Assembly: GCF_026672425.1 (NCBI RefSeq)
Contig: NZ_JAPPRC010000004.1
Coordinates: forward strand, 676,501-740,500
DNA from: Pannonibacter sp. SL95
GTDB taxonomy: Bacteria; Pseudomonadota; Alphaproteobacteria; Rhizobiales; Stappiaceae
Length of the DNA stretch: 64,000 bases
Direction: 5' to 3'
The stretch's first letter is position 1. Every line of letters begins with the position of its first letter. The notes under the pieces were generated by a model. The model searched no databases, was not told the DNA's origin, and saw only the letters and a list, made by a program, of their open reading frames with translations. The translations under genes were made by a program, and so were the position numbers. Positions 45,039 to 53,800 of the stretch are shown here, one piece after another.

Positions 45039-45971
45039 TTATTGCGGCAGGTCGTTCGTATCAAGCCGGGGCAGCAGCAGCGGGTCGTGGCGCGTGAGGT
45101 CGGCAAGTGCTGGCTCGACCGTAAAACCGAGGCTGCAGCCGCGCCCGCGCAGCACTTCGAGCAGCCCCTCGTTCCAGCCACCGTAGGGATACGCAATCAG
45201 CCAGTGGTCCTCGACCGGCGCACCGATCCGCTTCAGGAAGGCAAGGCTTGCATCGATTTCCTGCTCCTGCCGGTCGCGCGGAACCTGGTTCAGCCAGCAA
45301 TGGCTTGCGCCATGCGCGCCGATGGCCATGCCGCAGTCCAGCATCAACCGCGCCTGCGCCTCGCTCATGTAGAGCTCAGCGGCAAAGGCTGCCTCGTCCG
45401 CGCTGACAAACCGGGCAAACAGCTCGCCCGCGATCCGGTTGCGCAAGGGCTCCGGCAAGGCCGTCTGAAGCATCCGCTTGATGTAGATCGTCTGCGCATC
45501 GTCAAAGCGGTTCGCGTGGGCCCACGTCGCCCGGTAGGCACCGAGCGTCTCCACATCGAACTCCGCGCGGGCCTCCTCCACCGCGGCCTCAAGCAGCTGA
45601 ACCAGCTCACCCACCCGGTTGAGCGTGGCAGCCAGCACGAAATGCACCCGGTTCACGTCAAGCAGCCGGCCATGACAGACCGGGTCGACCGGCGCGAAGA
45701 ACACGCCCTGCAGCCGCCTTGCATGAAGCTCGGGAAACACCAGCGCATAGTGCTCGGCATAGGCGTCGTCGAAGGTGAGCAGGGCCGCGTTCTCGGGCAA
45801 CGCTGCCGCGCCGCGACGGGCCGCCAGCACATCCGCAACGCTGACGACAGTATAGTTCGCCTGCAGGTAATCCAGCTGACGGCGGAACCCGGCCAGATCC
45901 AGCCCGCGGATGCCGGGATAGCGCGTCCGCGAGAAGTCCCGGACATAGTGATACATCACCACCGTCAGCAT
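45039..45971 (-). CDS. Polysaccharide deacetylase (CE4, NodB fold)
   Basis: 310 residues. NodB motifs: LLTFDDAYAEHY (TFDD, catalytic and metal Asp), AIGAHGASHCW (metal His pair), AYPYGGWNEGL. No signal peptide, so probably cytoplasmic or unusual in export. Convergent with the GNAT-like gene, five bases apart; it could remove N-acetyl groups so that the cassette can add another acyl group. That link is inference. Confidence 0.85.
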   Translation of the reverse strand: MLTVVMYHYVRDFSRTRYPGIRGLDLAGFRRQLDYLQANYTVVSVADVLAARRGAAALPENAALLTFDDAYAEHYALVFPELHARRLQGVFFAPVDPVCHGRLLDVNRVHFVLAATLNRVGELVQLLEAAVEEARAEFDVETLGAYRATWAHANRFDDAQTIYIKRMLQTALPEPLRNRIAGELFARFVSADEAAFAAELYMSEAQARLMLDCGMAIGAHGASHCWLNQVPRDRQEQEIDASLAFLKRIGAPVEDHWLIAYPYGGWNEGLLEVLRGRGCSLGFTVEPALADLTRHDPLLLPRLDTNDLPQ

Positions 45972-46091
45972 GCTCTGGCCCCGATTGCAACCGCTTCGAA
46001 CAGCCAGATACCGCCACGGCTGTCGGCGTGATGCTTGTGTATTGCGGTGGTCAGGTCAAGTCCGGCTGCAGCGGGCATGAGATCGGATCAG

Positions 46092-46520
46092 TCAGATCTT
46101 TGATAGCAATCGGGCCAATTGAATGGCCTCTTCCGGCGTGAGTTTCGCGCCGATCCGCGTGACGAGCACCTTGCCGTAGACGGGCCACATCGACGCACGG
46201 GTTTCGCGGCCGCTGTCCGAAATCGACACGATCTGGCCCCGCCCGTCGTCCTCGCAGTCCTGACGGTCCACAAGCCCGGCTGTGACCATGCGGTCGAGCA
46301 GTCGCGAGGTTCCATATTGTGGCAGCAAAAGGCGGTTCTTCAGTTCGAACGGCCGCATCCCTTCGTTGCCGGCTTTTTCAAGCTCCAGCAGAACGTCATA
46401 CCAAGCCAATGGCGGCAACCCTGCGGCCTTCAGCGCTGCTTCAACGTCCTCGAGCAGCCCTCGGCTGGTGCGCATCAGCAAGGCCCAGGCGGCCTGTGTC
46501 GGTCGGTCAGGTTCTGTCAT
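46092..46520 (-). CDS. MarR-family regulator
   Basis: 142 residues with MarR winged helix: GMRPFELKNRLLLPQYGTSRLLDRMVTAGLVDRQDCEDDGRGQIVSISDSGR is the recognition helix and wing region. Start at 46520 (MTEPDRP). It diverges from the doxX gene with 100 bp between, in which two identical-core palindromes lie; it probably represses itself and the doxX-GST operon. Confidence 0.88.
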   Translation of the reverse strand: MTEPDRPTQAAWALLMRTSRGLLEDVEAALKAAGLPPLAWYDVLLELEKAGNEGMRPFELKNRLLLPQYGTSRLLDRMVTAGLVDRQDCEDDGRGQIVSISDSGRETRASMWPVYGKVLVTRIGAKLTPEEAIQLARLLSKI

Positions 46521-46540
46521 TCGGATTCTGTACCATTTGA

Positions 46541-46552
46541 ATGCACCTGCAT
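46541..46552. promoter_or_regulatory. MarR operator candidate 1
   Basis: ATGCA-CC-TGCAT, a perfect 5+5 palindrome, 20 bp before the marR-like start. The same core recurs at 46589-46602. Confidence 0.6.
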
Positions 46553-46588
46553 CAACCTTGACAAGGAAGGCTTCCTGTGGCCTATGTC

Positions 46589-46602
46589 GATGCAGTTGCA
46601 TC
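46589..46602. promoter_or_regulatory. MarR operator candidate 2
   Basis: GATGCA-GT-TGCATC, a perfect 6+6 palindrome with the same ATGCA/TGCAT core as site 1, centred about 49 bp away and 25 bp before the doxX ATG. Confidence 0.6.
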
Positions 46603-46620
46603 TATATTGAAGGGTACACC

Positions 46621-47064
46621 ATGACACAGACTGCATTGAACGAAATCGCCGCCTTCCTGCTCCGCGTCGCGCTTGGGATCATGTTCCTTGCGCACAGCCT
46701 GCTGCTGAAACTGTTCGTCTTCACCTTGCCTGGAACAGCACAGTTCTTCGTCACGATCGGCCTTCCCGGATGGCTGGCTTATGTGATCTTCACCGTAGAA
46801 GCGATCGCGGGCCTCTTTCTCATCCTGGGTGTCCAGACACGTTGGGTCGCCCTTGCGATGGTGCCGGTTCTTGCCGGAGCGACATGGGCCCATTGGGGCA
46901 ACGGCTGGATGTTCGGCTATCCGGATGGCGGCTGGGAGTACCCTGCCTATTTGACCGTGCTGGCGATCGTTCAAGGTCTGGTGGGGGACGGCCGTTTCGC
47001 TGTTTGGCCGTCGCTGGCGCTTGGCGAGGGCTCTGCGGATCTGGGTCACGAGGTGCGGTCATGA
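46621..47064 (+). CDS. DoxX-family membrane protein
   Basis: 147 residues with four hydrophobic helices (FLLRVALGIMFLAHSLLLKL, WLAYVIFTVEAIAGLFLILG, TRWVALAMVPVLAGATWAHW, AYLTVLAIVQGLVGDG). DoxX proteins occur in redox and detoxification loci; this sits with a MarR regulator and a GST, suggesting an electrophile or oxidative-stress response. Its stop overlaps ATG 47061. Confidence 0.85.
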   Translation: MTQTALNEIAAFLLRVALGIMFLAHSLLLKLFVFTLPGTAQFFVTIGLPGWLAYVIFTVEAIAGLFLILGVQTRWVALAMVPVLAGATWAHWGNGWMFGYPDGGWEYPAYLTVLAIVQGLVGDGRFAVWPSLALGEGSADLGHEVRS

Positions 47065-47384
47065 CGCGCACACTTCGCAGGCACGGCGGCGTTCCTGTCA
47101 GGGGCGATGCGAAAATCTTCCCGTTCTTCGGTTCTGAAGTGCAGGCCTGGCACGCCGCTTCCCGAACGCACGCGTCCCCCAATGGTTGCCTCGTCGTCGC
47201 AGGCGCTTTCGGGTGCCAGACCGGAGAGGGTGACTTTGCCGGGTATGCGAGCCGCCCTGGTCCGGCTCAAGCCGGTGCGGCGGACGGAGGACGTCCGGAT
47301 TGCTCGCCAGCGGCGAAACGGTCCGCGTTGTCCGCGCTGGCAGACATCGGCGGTCAGGTTCAGGCAGGAGGAGAGGCGCCGTGA
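47061..47384 (+). CDS. Small hypothetical ORF coupled to doxX and GST
   Basis: 107-residue frame starting MTRTLRRHGGVPVRG. It overlaps the doxX stop (ATGA) and the GST start (GTGA) by four bases at both ends, as in a translationally coupled operon. I recognise no family; the composition is uneven (many Gly, Ala, Arg) and could equally be an eroded spacer. Low confidence. Confidence 0.3.
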   Translation: MTRTLRRHGGVPVRGDAKIFPFFGSEVQAWHAASRTHASPNGCLVVAGAFGCQTGEGDFAGYASRPGPAQAGAADGGRPDCSPAAKRSALSALADIGGQVQAGGEAP

Positions 47385-48049
47385 CCCTTCATCTCATCAG
47401 CCATGCCCTGTGTCCCTATGTCCAGCGCGTGGCGATATCGCTGTTGGAGAAGGGGGTTGCCTTCCAGCGGACCTCGATTGACCTCGGCAACAAACCCGAT
47501 TGGTTTCTGGCCCTGTCTCCCCTCGGCAAGACGCCAGTTCTTCTCGTGGACGGGGTCCCGATCTTCGAATCGTCGGTGATCCTCGAGTATCTCGAAGAGA
47601 CGCAGCCCAATCCGTTGCACCCCGAGTTGCCTCTCGAGCGTGCGGGCCATCGAGCCTGGATGGAGGTTGGGTCGGCAGTTCTGAACGATATTGCCGGCTT
47701 GTACTCCGCGCCGGATGCAGGTGCTTTCGCCGGAAAGGTTGCGGCCTTGCGTGCGAAGTTCGTCAGGATTGACCGCGAACTGGGCGCGGGACCCTATTTC
47801 GCCGGCGAAAGGTTCTGCCTCGTGGACACGGTGTTTGGCCCCGTCTTCCGCTACTTCGACGTTCTCGACCAGATCGCCGACTTTGGCATCCTGACCGGGC
47901 TCGATCATCTGCAGCGGTGGAGAGCTGAGCTGGCACAGCGGCACTCTGTCAGGATGGCCGTTACCGACGACTACCCCGAACTTCTGACAAACTTCCTGAT
48001 GGCGCGTGGATCCCATCTGTCGGCGGTCATGGCCAACAGGCGGGAATGA
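47381..48049 (+). CDS. Glutathione S-transferase family protein
   Basis: 222 residues. Thioredoxin-like N-terminal domain (SHALCPYVQRVAISLLEKG with a possible catalytic Cys, GKTPVLLVDGVPIFESSVILEYLEE) and an all-helical C-terminal domain (GPYFAGERFCLVDTVFGPVFRYF). GTG start 47381 is backed by AGGAGGAG eight bases before. Co-transcribed with doxX under the MarR regulator. Confidence 0.88.
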   Translation: MTLHLISHALCPYVQRVAISLLEKGVAFQRTSIDLGNKPDWFLALSPLGKTPVLLVDGVPIFESSVILEYLEETQPNPLHPELPLERAGHRAWMEVGSAVLNDIAGLYSAPDAGAFAGKVAALRAKFVRIDRELGAGPYFAGERFCLVDTVFGPVFRYFDVLDQIADFGILTGLDHLQRWRAELAQRHSVRMAVTDDYPELLTNFLMARGSHLSAVMANRRE

Positions 48050-48318
48050 CTGGTCACGGCTCGGAGTTGATCGGACTGCCGTCTGCCCGATCCGCCAATC
48101 TACCCGAGAGTGCATGTTCGCGGCGCTTTATTGCGCCCGAACTGTCCCATCAACACAGGCACCCTGCATGGCAGGCTACGGCTCCAATTGTTTTGGAGGA
48201 AATGGCGGAAAGCAAAGGCCTGCGGTCGAAACTTCCCCAGCATCAGAAGCTATGGACGATCAATGTCGGCGCAGCCGTCGGGGGCGTAGACCGTTTCAGG
48301 CTCGAAAATCTTCCGTGA
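48046..48318 (+). CDS. Small hypothetical ORF after the GST gene
   Basis: 90-residue frame beginning MTGHGSELIGLPSARS, whose ATG overlaps the GST stop by four bases. No family recognised; the last 23 bp overlap the end of the convergent parE gene. Could be noncoding. Confidence 0.22.
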   Translation: MTGHGSELIGLPSARSANLPESACSRRFIAPELSHQHRHPAWQATAPIVLEEMAESKGLRSKLPQHQKLWTINVGAAVGGVDRFRLENLP

Positions 48319-48607
48319 ACCTGTCAATCTGATGCATGCGCTCATGCAGGATCGCGACGATACCGATATCGCCGTCAGACAGTCGACGCCAATAGACGAA
48401 GTGGTGCTCGTACCTGAAGAAGTACCCTTCGACGCCGAACTCTGCCGGAATTGGCTTTGAGGCGACGCCATAGGCTTCGATCCGCTCGAACGCTTCGAAC
48501 ATGCCGGTGATGTAGCAATCAGCCTGCGCCTCGCCCCATCGATCGCGCGTATAGCGGTAGATGTCATCCAGGCGGAGTGAGGCCGCCTCCTGAACCCGGA
48601 TCGCCAA
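48296..48607 (-). CDS. parE: ParE/RelE-family toxin
   Basis: 103 residues (TTG start at 48607) with the ParE fold: LRLDDIYRYTRDRWGEAQAD, SKPIPAEFGVEGYFFRYEHHFVYWRR, IVAILHERMH. Predicted growth-inhibiting toxin, gyrase or ribosome target unknown. Start five bases after the antitoxin stop; a CTG overlapping that stop is a further possibility. Partner of the ParD gene upstream. Confidence 0.85.
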   Translation of the reverse strand: MAIRVQEAASLRLDDIYRYTRDRWGEAQADCYITGMFEAFERIEAYGVASKPIPAEFGVEGYFFRYEHHFVYWRRLSDGDIGIVAILHERMHQIDRFTEDFRA

Positions 48608-48612
48608 TTTGG

Positions 48613-48867
48613 TCAGTCTCTGTTCCGGGCGATGATTTCGGCGGCCGTCAGCGGCCTGTAGCTGGTCTCGGGCGCGGCAAAGGCGAGCGTCAACTCGGCC
48701 TTCAGCCGGTCGAAAGTTGCCTGCTCGGCCCGCTCCTTGTCTCGCCGGATCAGGTCGCGCACGTATTCACTGATGTTCTCGTAGGAGCCGTTCTCGCCGA
48801 CATTTGCCGCGACGAAATCGCTAAGCGCACCGCTCAGACGGACGGTCATGGTCGTCGTGCGGGACAT
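48613..48867 (-). CDS. parD: ParD-family antitoxin
   Basis: 84 residues. N-terminal ribbon-helix-helix (TTTMTVRLSGALSDFVAANV, YENISEYVRDLIRRDKERAE) and a C-terminal tail that binds the toxin. Antitoxin first, toxin second, as usual for parDE. Preceded by an AT-rich promoter with inverted TAGTGT/ACACTA and TGTGTA/TACACA elements at 48885-48920, a likely autoregulatory operator. Confidence 0.88.
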   Translation of the reverse strand: MSRTTTMTVRLSGALSDFVAANVGENGSYENISEYVRDLIRRDKERAEQATFDRLKAELTLAFAAPETSYRPLTAAEIIARNRD

Positions 48868-48884
48868 GGAGGGTTCCTTATGCT

Positions 48885-48920
48885 TAGTGTGTATTCAATA
48901 TAATCAAAAAACACTACACA
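48885..48920. promoter_or_regulatory. parDE promoter/operator candidate
   Basis: Inverted copies TAGTGT (48885-48890) and ACACTA (48911-48916), and TGTGTA (48888-48893) with TACACA (48915-48920), flank an AT-rich core 18 bp upstream of parD. Type II antitoxins bind such palindromes to repress themselves. Confidence 0.4.
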
Positions 48921-49058
48921 TCAAGTCTGGTGGCGGAGGCCCAATTTGGACACCCCGCCGCCTTTGTGGCAGAGGTGGCTGCGAGAATCTGAACATCCGG
49001 GAAAGTGGATTTTCCGCGCAACGGCGGCATGCTGCTGCAAGCAGGAGAGATAGTGTCC

Positions 49059-49316
49059 CACCTCGCGGTTCACTCGCTCCAGGGCCCTCATCCGCTCGGC
49101 CATCTCGCTCGGCACGCCGGGGCGCTTGCCAGCGTCGACCTCCGCCGTCTTGACTCACTCGTTCAGCGTTTGTGCCGTGCAGCCGATCGTGGATGCGATT
49201 GAGGTGATCGCCGCCCAGCGGGACGGATGCCCACGCCCGGGATCCAGCACCAGCCGGATCGCCCGCTGGCGCACTTCGGGGGAAACTTGTTCGTGGTCTT
49301 GCTCAGGGTGGCTCAT
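49059..49316 (-). pseudogene. IS3-family OrfA transposase remnant with in-frame stop
   Basis: The frame from ATG 49316 ([20 protein letters not shown]) reads [21 protein letters not shown] and then TGA (49155-49157) where OrfA proteins have Trp (LxEWVKxAEVDAG). The same frame then continues [14 protein letters not shown] and [13 protein letters not shown] and loses similarity near 49059, before the coiled-coil end. So the element is dead: a TGG-to-TGA nonsense mutation plus truncation. No OrfB follows. Confidence 0.75.
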
Positions 49317-49714
49317 CTTCCCCAGGAGTTGAGCCCTCCGGCAAACCCAGTGCGGTTCATGTTGGCTGCCTGAAAAATATCGGGAGCAGAACGGTAGGTC
49401 TTGAACTTCGTAGGCTGGGTCTCCGACGCAGACACATCTGCTATTCTTCCTTTGGTTGTAGATCGTTGAATCCCTTTCCACGAGAGCCTTCCATTGCCTT
49501 TTCTATCGGCTGATATGTAATTCGTTGATAATTTCCGTTAACTTTTGCTGAAATCATATTGATACAAATAACAATTTGAAATTTTTCAGCAAAAAAAGAT
49601 CGTTATTATTTTACCTGCAACCTCAGGTCAGGCTTTTCTATACGGTGTTAAAATTTCATTAATTTGTTTGATCCAATTTTATTTATGACATTTACGTGAG
49701 TCGGGGAGGAAATC
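49317..49714. other. AT-rich stretch upstream of the chemotaxis receptor
   Basis: About 400 bp without a gene. From about 49500 to 49700 the sequence is far more AT-rich than the rest of the window and probably contains the receptor promoter; the composition suggests acquired DNA, fitting the nearby IS fragments and toxin-antitoxin pair. Confidence 0.55.
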
Positions 49715-51391
49715 GTGGGTAGATTGCAGATACGAGGAAAGATTCTGGCATCGTTTGCAGCCGTCATGATCAGTATTGCAATCGGCGGGAGTATCATTGA
49801 CTGGGCCCGCTCAACGCTGTCCAATAATGCTGGCTGGACCGTGCATACATACAATGTCATGCAGGAAGCAGACCGGATGCTCCTGTCACTCGTCAATCAG
49901 GAAACTGGTCTTCGCGGTTATCTCGTTACAGCGAACAAAGCCAATCTTGAGCCGCTGGTGAATGGCGAAGCCGATTTCAAAGACGCGCTCGCCAATGCCA
50001 AACGCCTGACGAGCGACAATTCGGCCCAGCAGCGGCGGTTGGATGAGCTGAAGACCGCAGTCACCAACTGGCAGAGCAATATCTCCCGCAAGGCAATTGA
50101 ACTTGCTGCAAGCCCCGAGACGCTGGAGGCCGCGCGCGATATCGAGCGCCGAGGCGATGGCAAGCAGAGTTTCGACGGCATCCGCTCCATTCTGGGTGAG
50201 TTCCGTGCGGCTGAAGCTTCATTGCTTGATGAACGTTCGAAGGCGATGGCGGTTGCCTTCTCCGCGATCTCCTATTCCGTCTACGGTTTGATCGCTGCTG
50301 GCCTTCTCATTGGCGCTGTTGCCGCCATTGTGCTGAACCGCCTGCTGGCGCTGCCGATCCGGGACACGATTGCTGTGATGGGCAAGATGCAGGGCGGGGA
50401 CTATGCCGTCGAGATTGGCCACCAGTCCCGGGAGGACGAAATTGGGGCCATGAGTGCTGCACTTGTCGCCTTCAGGGATGCTCTTGCCTCCGCAGAGCAG
50501 GACCGCAAGGCGCGCGAGGCCGCCAAAGCCAAAGATGATGAGGTCATCCGTCAACGTGCGGAGGCAGCGGAGGCCTTTGTTGCCCGCATGGAAGAACTCG
50601 CCGCTGGTTTCGTGAAGTCGTCGGAGGAAGTTGCAACGGCGGCTCGCAGTCTTTCGGCAACAGCCGAGGAAACCTCGCGTCAAGCACAGGCCGTCTCAGG
50701 TGCGGCAGAGGAGGCTTCCACAAACGTGCAGACCGTTGCTGCTGGCGCTGAAGAACTGACCGCTTCCATCCGTGAGATTTCCAGCCAGGTAGCCCGCTCC
50801 TCCAAGGTCGCGCACGATGGTGCGATTGAGGCGGAAGATTCCAGCCGTTCGGTGCAGCAGTTGTCTTTTGCTGCAAATCAGATCGGTGCAATCGTTGATC
50901 TGATCAACAATGTGGCCTCTCAAACCAACCTTCTTGCCCTGAATGCCACCATTGAGGCAGCACGTGCGGGTGAAGCCGGCCGCGGCTTTGCGGTCGTTGC
51001 GGCTGAAGTGAAAGAACTGGCCAATCAGACGGCCAGGGCCACGGAGGAAATCGCCCATAAGATTGGCGAAATCCAGACGGCGACGGCCGGAACGGTCGAT
51101 TCCATTGCCCGCGTAGTCAGCACCATTGCTTCCATTCAGGAAACTTCGCAGATTATCGCGGCTGCAGTCGAAGAACAGGGCGCCGCAACAAGCGAGATTG
51201 CCGGCAACACCCAGCGCGCCGCCGCCGGCGCTGCCGATGTGACAAGCACGATTGCTGGAGTAAGTTCGGCCGCCGAAATGACAGGCGCTGCCTCGATACA
51301 GCTGATGTCACTCTCTGGAGGCCTGAATAGCCAGTCGGCCCGGTTGCAGAATGAAGTGGCGGATTTCGTGCGCTCTATTCGCGCTGCTTGA
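49715..51391 (+). CDS. Methyl-accepting chemotaxis protein with CHASE3-like sensor
   Basis: 558 residues. N-terminal membrane helix ([19 protein letters not shown]), periplasmic CHASE3-like domain ([20 protein letters not shown] is its signature), second helix ([20 protein letters not shown]), HAMP, and a signalling domain whose tip reads [44 protein letters not shown] split here over the hairpin. Methylation helices flank it. GTG 49715 follows GGGGAGGA by four bases. Ligand unknown. Confidence 0.93.
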   Translation: MGRLQIRGKILASFAAVMISIAIGGSIIDWARSTLSNNAGWTVHTYNVMQEADRMLLSLVNQETGLRGYLVTANKANLEPLVNGEADFKDALANAKRLTSDNSAQQRRLDELKTAVTNWQSNISRKAIELAASPETLEAARDIERRGDGKQSFDGIRSILGEFRAAEASLLDERSKAMAVAFSAISYSVYGLIAAGLLIGAVAAIVLNRLLALPIRDTIAVMGKMQGGDYAVEIGHQSREDEIGAMSAALVAFRDALASAEQDRKAREAAKAKDDEVIRQRAEAAEAFVARMEELAAGFVKSSEEVATAARSLSATAEETSRQAQAVSGAAEEASTNVQTVAAGAEELTASIREISSQVARSSKVAHDGAIEAEDSSRSVQQLSFAANQIGAIVDLINNVASQTNLLALNATIEAARAGEAGRGFAVVAAEVKELANQTARATEEIAHKIGEIQTATAGTVDSIARVVSTIASIQETSQIIAAAVEEQGAATSEIAGNTQRAAAGAADVTSTIAGVSSAAEMTGAASIQLMSLSGGLNSQSARLQNEVADFVRSIRAA

Positions 51392-51473
51392 CCTTGTACC
51401 TTTGGGTAGGCATGCAAAGTGGCGCAGTGATCAGCTTTTTTGGCTGCGCTATGGTTGACGTTGCCGCCAAATT

Positions 51474-51653
51474 TTATCCGGTTCTGAGTTCGCTCCGGGG
51501 GCTGTGAATGCCCGTTGGGGCGGTGTGAGCGGCGGGTGACGGCGTGGATGTAGTCGGGTTGCGCAGCGCCGTCTCTCGACGCAAGAAGGCGTGTGCGAAC
51601 TCGGCGGGTGCCTGCCAGCCGCGCCGCGAATGCGGACGGTATTCGTTGCAATC
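51474..51653 (-). pseudogene. IS3-family OrfB transposase C-terminal fragment
   Basis: A 59-codon fragment reading DCNEYRPHSRRGWQAPAEFA and ending at a stop at 51474. NxxRPHxxxGxxxPxEFA is the C-terminal signature of IS3 OrfB integrases. The rest of the element is absent; the fragment abuts tRNA-Ser at 51680. Confidence 0.65.
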
Positions 51654-51679
51654 GGCACGCCTGCTTTCTAAGGGGGGAA

Positions 51680-51769
<90 letters not shown>

Positions 51770-52378
51770 GCGGCACTCAAGATGAATGGGTCTCAAGTGG
51801 CGCGGAACATAGACAAGGGTTTTCGGGCCTGCAAGAGGCAATTTCGGAATTTTGCGGGATAAGGTTTCGGGGCTGCCCGAACGGTGGATAACCAGCGTAC
51901 ATCAGAGGCTTGCCTGCCTCATCCGTCCTCAGGTGCACCGTCCTGGAGGGGTTTTGGGGCTCTCGCCTGACCGGCAAAGATGCTGCGGGTCTTGACGTGC
52001 GTGTTCGCTCGCGGCGGCCGTGCCCGGTCCTGGGGGCGCTGTTATGATAGCTGCGCAACTTGTCTGGCGGTTGTCCGGCAATCACGGAGCACCGCCTGCC
52101 CTGGCGACAAAAACCTTTGGCGGCGAAGGCGAAAGCGCGTTGACTTCGGCGGCTTCCCGGGGGTATACACCAACCGCTCGATGGACTGGGACACGTGCGC
52201 CCGCGCCATCGGCTGTTCGAAGCTCTAGCCTTTGAGGCTTCTGCCGCTGGATCGGCAGCGCCTGAAAGTCCCCGAAAATCCGGATGCCCTCCCATCGCTT
52301 TCTGGCGTTGTCGGGTTTCTGATTGCCGGAAACGAGCCTTGGATACGACAACAGAACGAAAAAAAGGACGTGCGAGAC
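51770..52378. other. Intergenic region between tRNA-Ser and rplU
   Basis: 609 bp with no recognisable gene. The right half is presumably the promoter and long leader of rplU-rpmA; AAGGACG lies ten bases before the rplU ATG. Several open frames here have no family resemblance and are ignored. Confidence 0.5.
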
Positions 52379-52750
52379 ATGTTCGCAGTGATCAAGACTG
52401 GCGGTAAGCAGTACACCGTCGCCCAGGACGACCTCCTGAAGGTCGAGAAGCTCGATGCCGAAGCCGGCGCTACCGTGACCTTTGAAGAGGTCCTGATGCT
52501 CGGCAATGGCGAAGAAACCACCGTTGGCGCGCCCTTCGTGGCTGGCGCCACCGTGACTGCGGAAGTGGTCGATCAGGCCCGCAACCGCAAGATCATCATT
52601 TTCAAGAAGCGCCGCCGCCAGAACTCGCGTCGTCGCAACGGTCATCGTCAGGCCTACACCCTCATCAAGGTGACGGGCATCGTGACCGGCGACGCAAAGC
52701 CGGCGAAGAAGGCGAAGAAGGCAAAGACCGAAGAAGCTGCTGGCGAATAA
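52379..52750 (+). CDS. rplU: 50S ribosomal protein L21
   Basis: 123 residues beginning [14 protein letters not shown], the universal L21 start, with the central [20 protein letters not shown]-binding loop and an alphaproteobacterial Lys/Ala-rich tail. Binds 23S rRNA. In an operon with rpmA 49 bp downstream, as everywhere in bacteria. Confidence 0.98.
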   Translation: MFAVIKTGGKQYTVAQDDLLKVEKLDAEAGATVTFEEVLMLGNGEETTVGAPFVAGATVTAEVVDQARNRKIIIFKKRRRQNSRRRNGHRQAYTLIKVTGIVTGDAKPAKKAKKAKTEEAAGE

Positions 52751-52799
52751 TCGCCGCCACTTCGGTTTCAACTGAACAGCAAAGACGAGGAGTTTCGTC

Positions 52800-53069
52800 A
52801 TGGCACACAAAAAAGCAGGCGGTTCGTCCCGTAACGGTCGTGATTCCGCTGGTCGCCGTCTCGGCATCAAGAAGTTCGGCGGCGAAGCCGTGATTCCGGG
52901 CAACATCATTGCGCGTCAGCGCGGCACCACCTGGCATCCGGGCACCGGCGTTGGCATGGGCAAGGACCACACCATCTTCGCAACCGTCGAAGGCAAGGTC
53001 GTGTTCCAGCCGAAATCCAACGGCCGAACCACTATCAACGTGCTGCCGGTAGCGGTAGCAGCGGAGTAA
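52800..53069 (+). CDS. rpmA: 50S ribosomal protein L27
   Basis: 89 residues, [16 protein letters not shown] then [12 protein letters not shown], the canonical L27. The N-terminal tail reaches the peptidyl transferase centre. Followed by a strong terminator at 53137. Confidence 0.98.
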   Translation: MAHKKAGGSSRNGRDSAGRRLGIKKFGGEAVIPGNIIARQRGTTWHPGTGVGMGKDHTIFATVEGKVVFQPKSNGRTTINVLPVAVAAE

Positions 53070-53136
53070 CGCCGAGTGCATCATCGATCGCCGGCGTCCT
53101 AATCGACCCGGCGGTTCGTGTGAACCGGTCAAAGTT

Positions 53137-53169
53137 AAAGGGGAGATGGGACGCCATCTCCCCTTTTTT
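53137..53169 (+). terminator. Rho-independent terminator of rplU-rpmA
   Basis: 13-bp perfect stem AAAGGGGAGATGG / CCATCTCCCCTTT with loop GACG, then TTTT. The classic intrinsic terminator, 68 bp after the rpmA stop. Confidence 0.92.
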
Positions 53170-53194
53170 CATTTCACTTTGACCGGAGGAAGCC

Positions 53195-53800
53195 ATGGTT
53201 CTCGAAAGCGAAGGATATCTCGACGAAAGTTGTCTCAGTGCGGCCGTGATGCCGCAGGAAGGTGTCCGTGTGCGGCTCGACATGCCGCGAACGGACGATC
53301 TGGCAGACATCGTGTTTCTCGCCAACAACCGCAAAATTGCTTCACATCTGGCGACTATGCCGCATCCGTTCTCGCTGGAAGACGCGCGGCGGATGGTTCA
53401 GCGCAGCGCCATTCTCAATTCCACCCACGCCAGCTTCGCGATCCGCATGGCGGCCACCGGCCGTCTGATCGGCCAGGCCACCTGGTCTGCCATCGAGCCG
53501 GGCGGTCCGGTGCAGGTCGGCTACTGGCTGGGCGAACCCTTCTGGGGCCAGGGCTTTGCCACGGAAGCCCTGCAGATGCTCGTTGACCATGCGTTTGCCC
53601 AGGGCGACATGCGTGAACTGCTGGCAGATTGCCGCGTCACCAACCCAGCCTCGCGGCGGGTGCTGGTAAAGTGCGGCTTCCAGTACCGGGACCAGAGCAT
53701 GGCCCGCTCACTGGGTGCCGGTGGTTCGGTTCCGATCGAGCGGTTTGCGCTCGAGCGGTCGGTCTGGCGCGCGCTCAAGCACTGGGGGAGGGTGGCATGA
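53195..53800 (+). CDS. GNAT acetyltransferase, first of three tandem copies
   Basis: 201 residues of the RimJ/RimL type: VRLDMPRTDDLADIVFLANN, VGYWLGEPFWGQGFATEALQMLVDHAF (acetyl-CoA loop QGFAT), NPASRRVLVKCGF. RBS GGAGGAAGCC before ATG. Its stop overlaps the next GNAT start. Substrate unknown; may acetylate a protein N-terminus or small molecule. Confidence 0.88.
   Translation: MVLESEGYLDESCLSAAVMPQEGVRVRLDMPRTDDLADIVFLANNRKIASHLATMPHPFSLEDARRMVQRSAILNSTHASFAIRMAATGRLIGQATWSAIEPGGPVQVGYWLGEPFWGQGFATEALQMLVDHAFAQGDMRELLADCRVTNPASRRVLVKCGFQYRDQSMARSLGAGGSVPIERFALERSVWRALKHWGRVA

Noticed and set aside
51777-52295. 172-codon minus-strand frame upstream of rplU
   Set aside because: No resemblance to known proteins; probably chance openness in GC-rich leader DNA.
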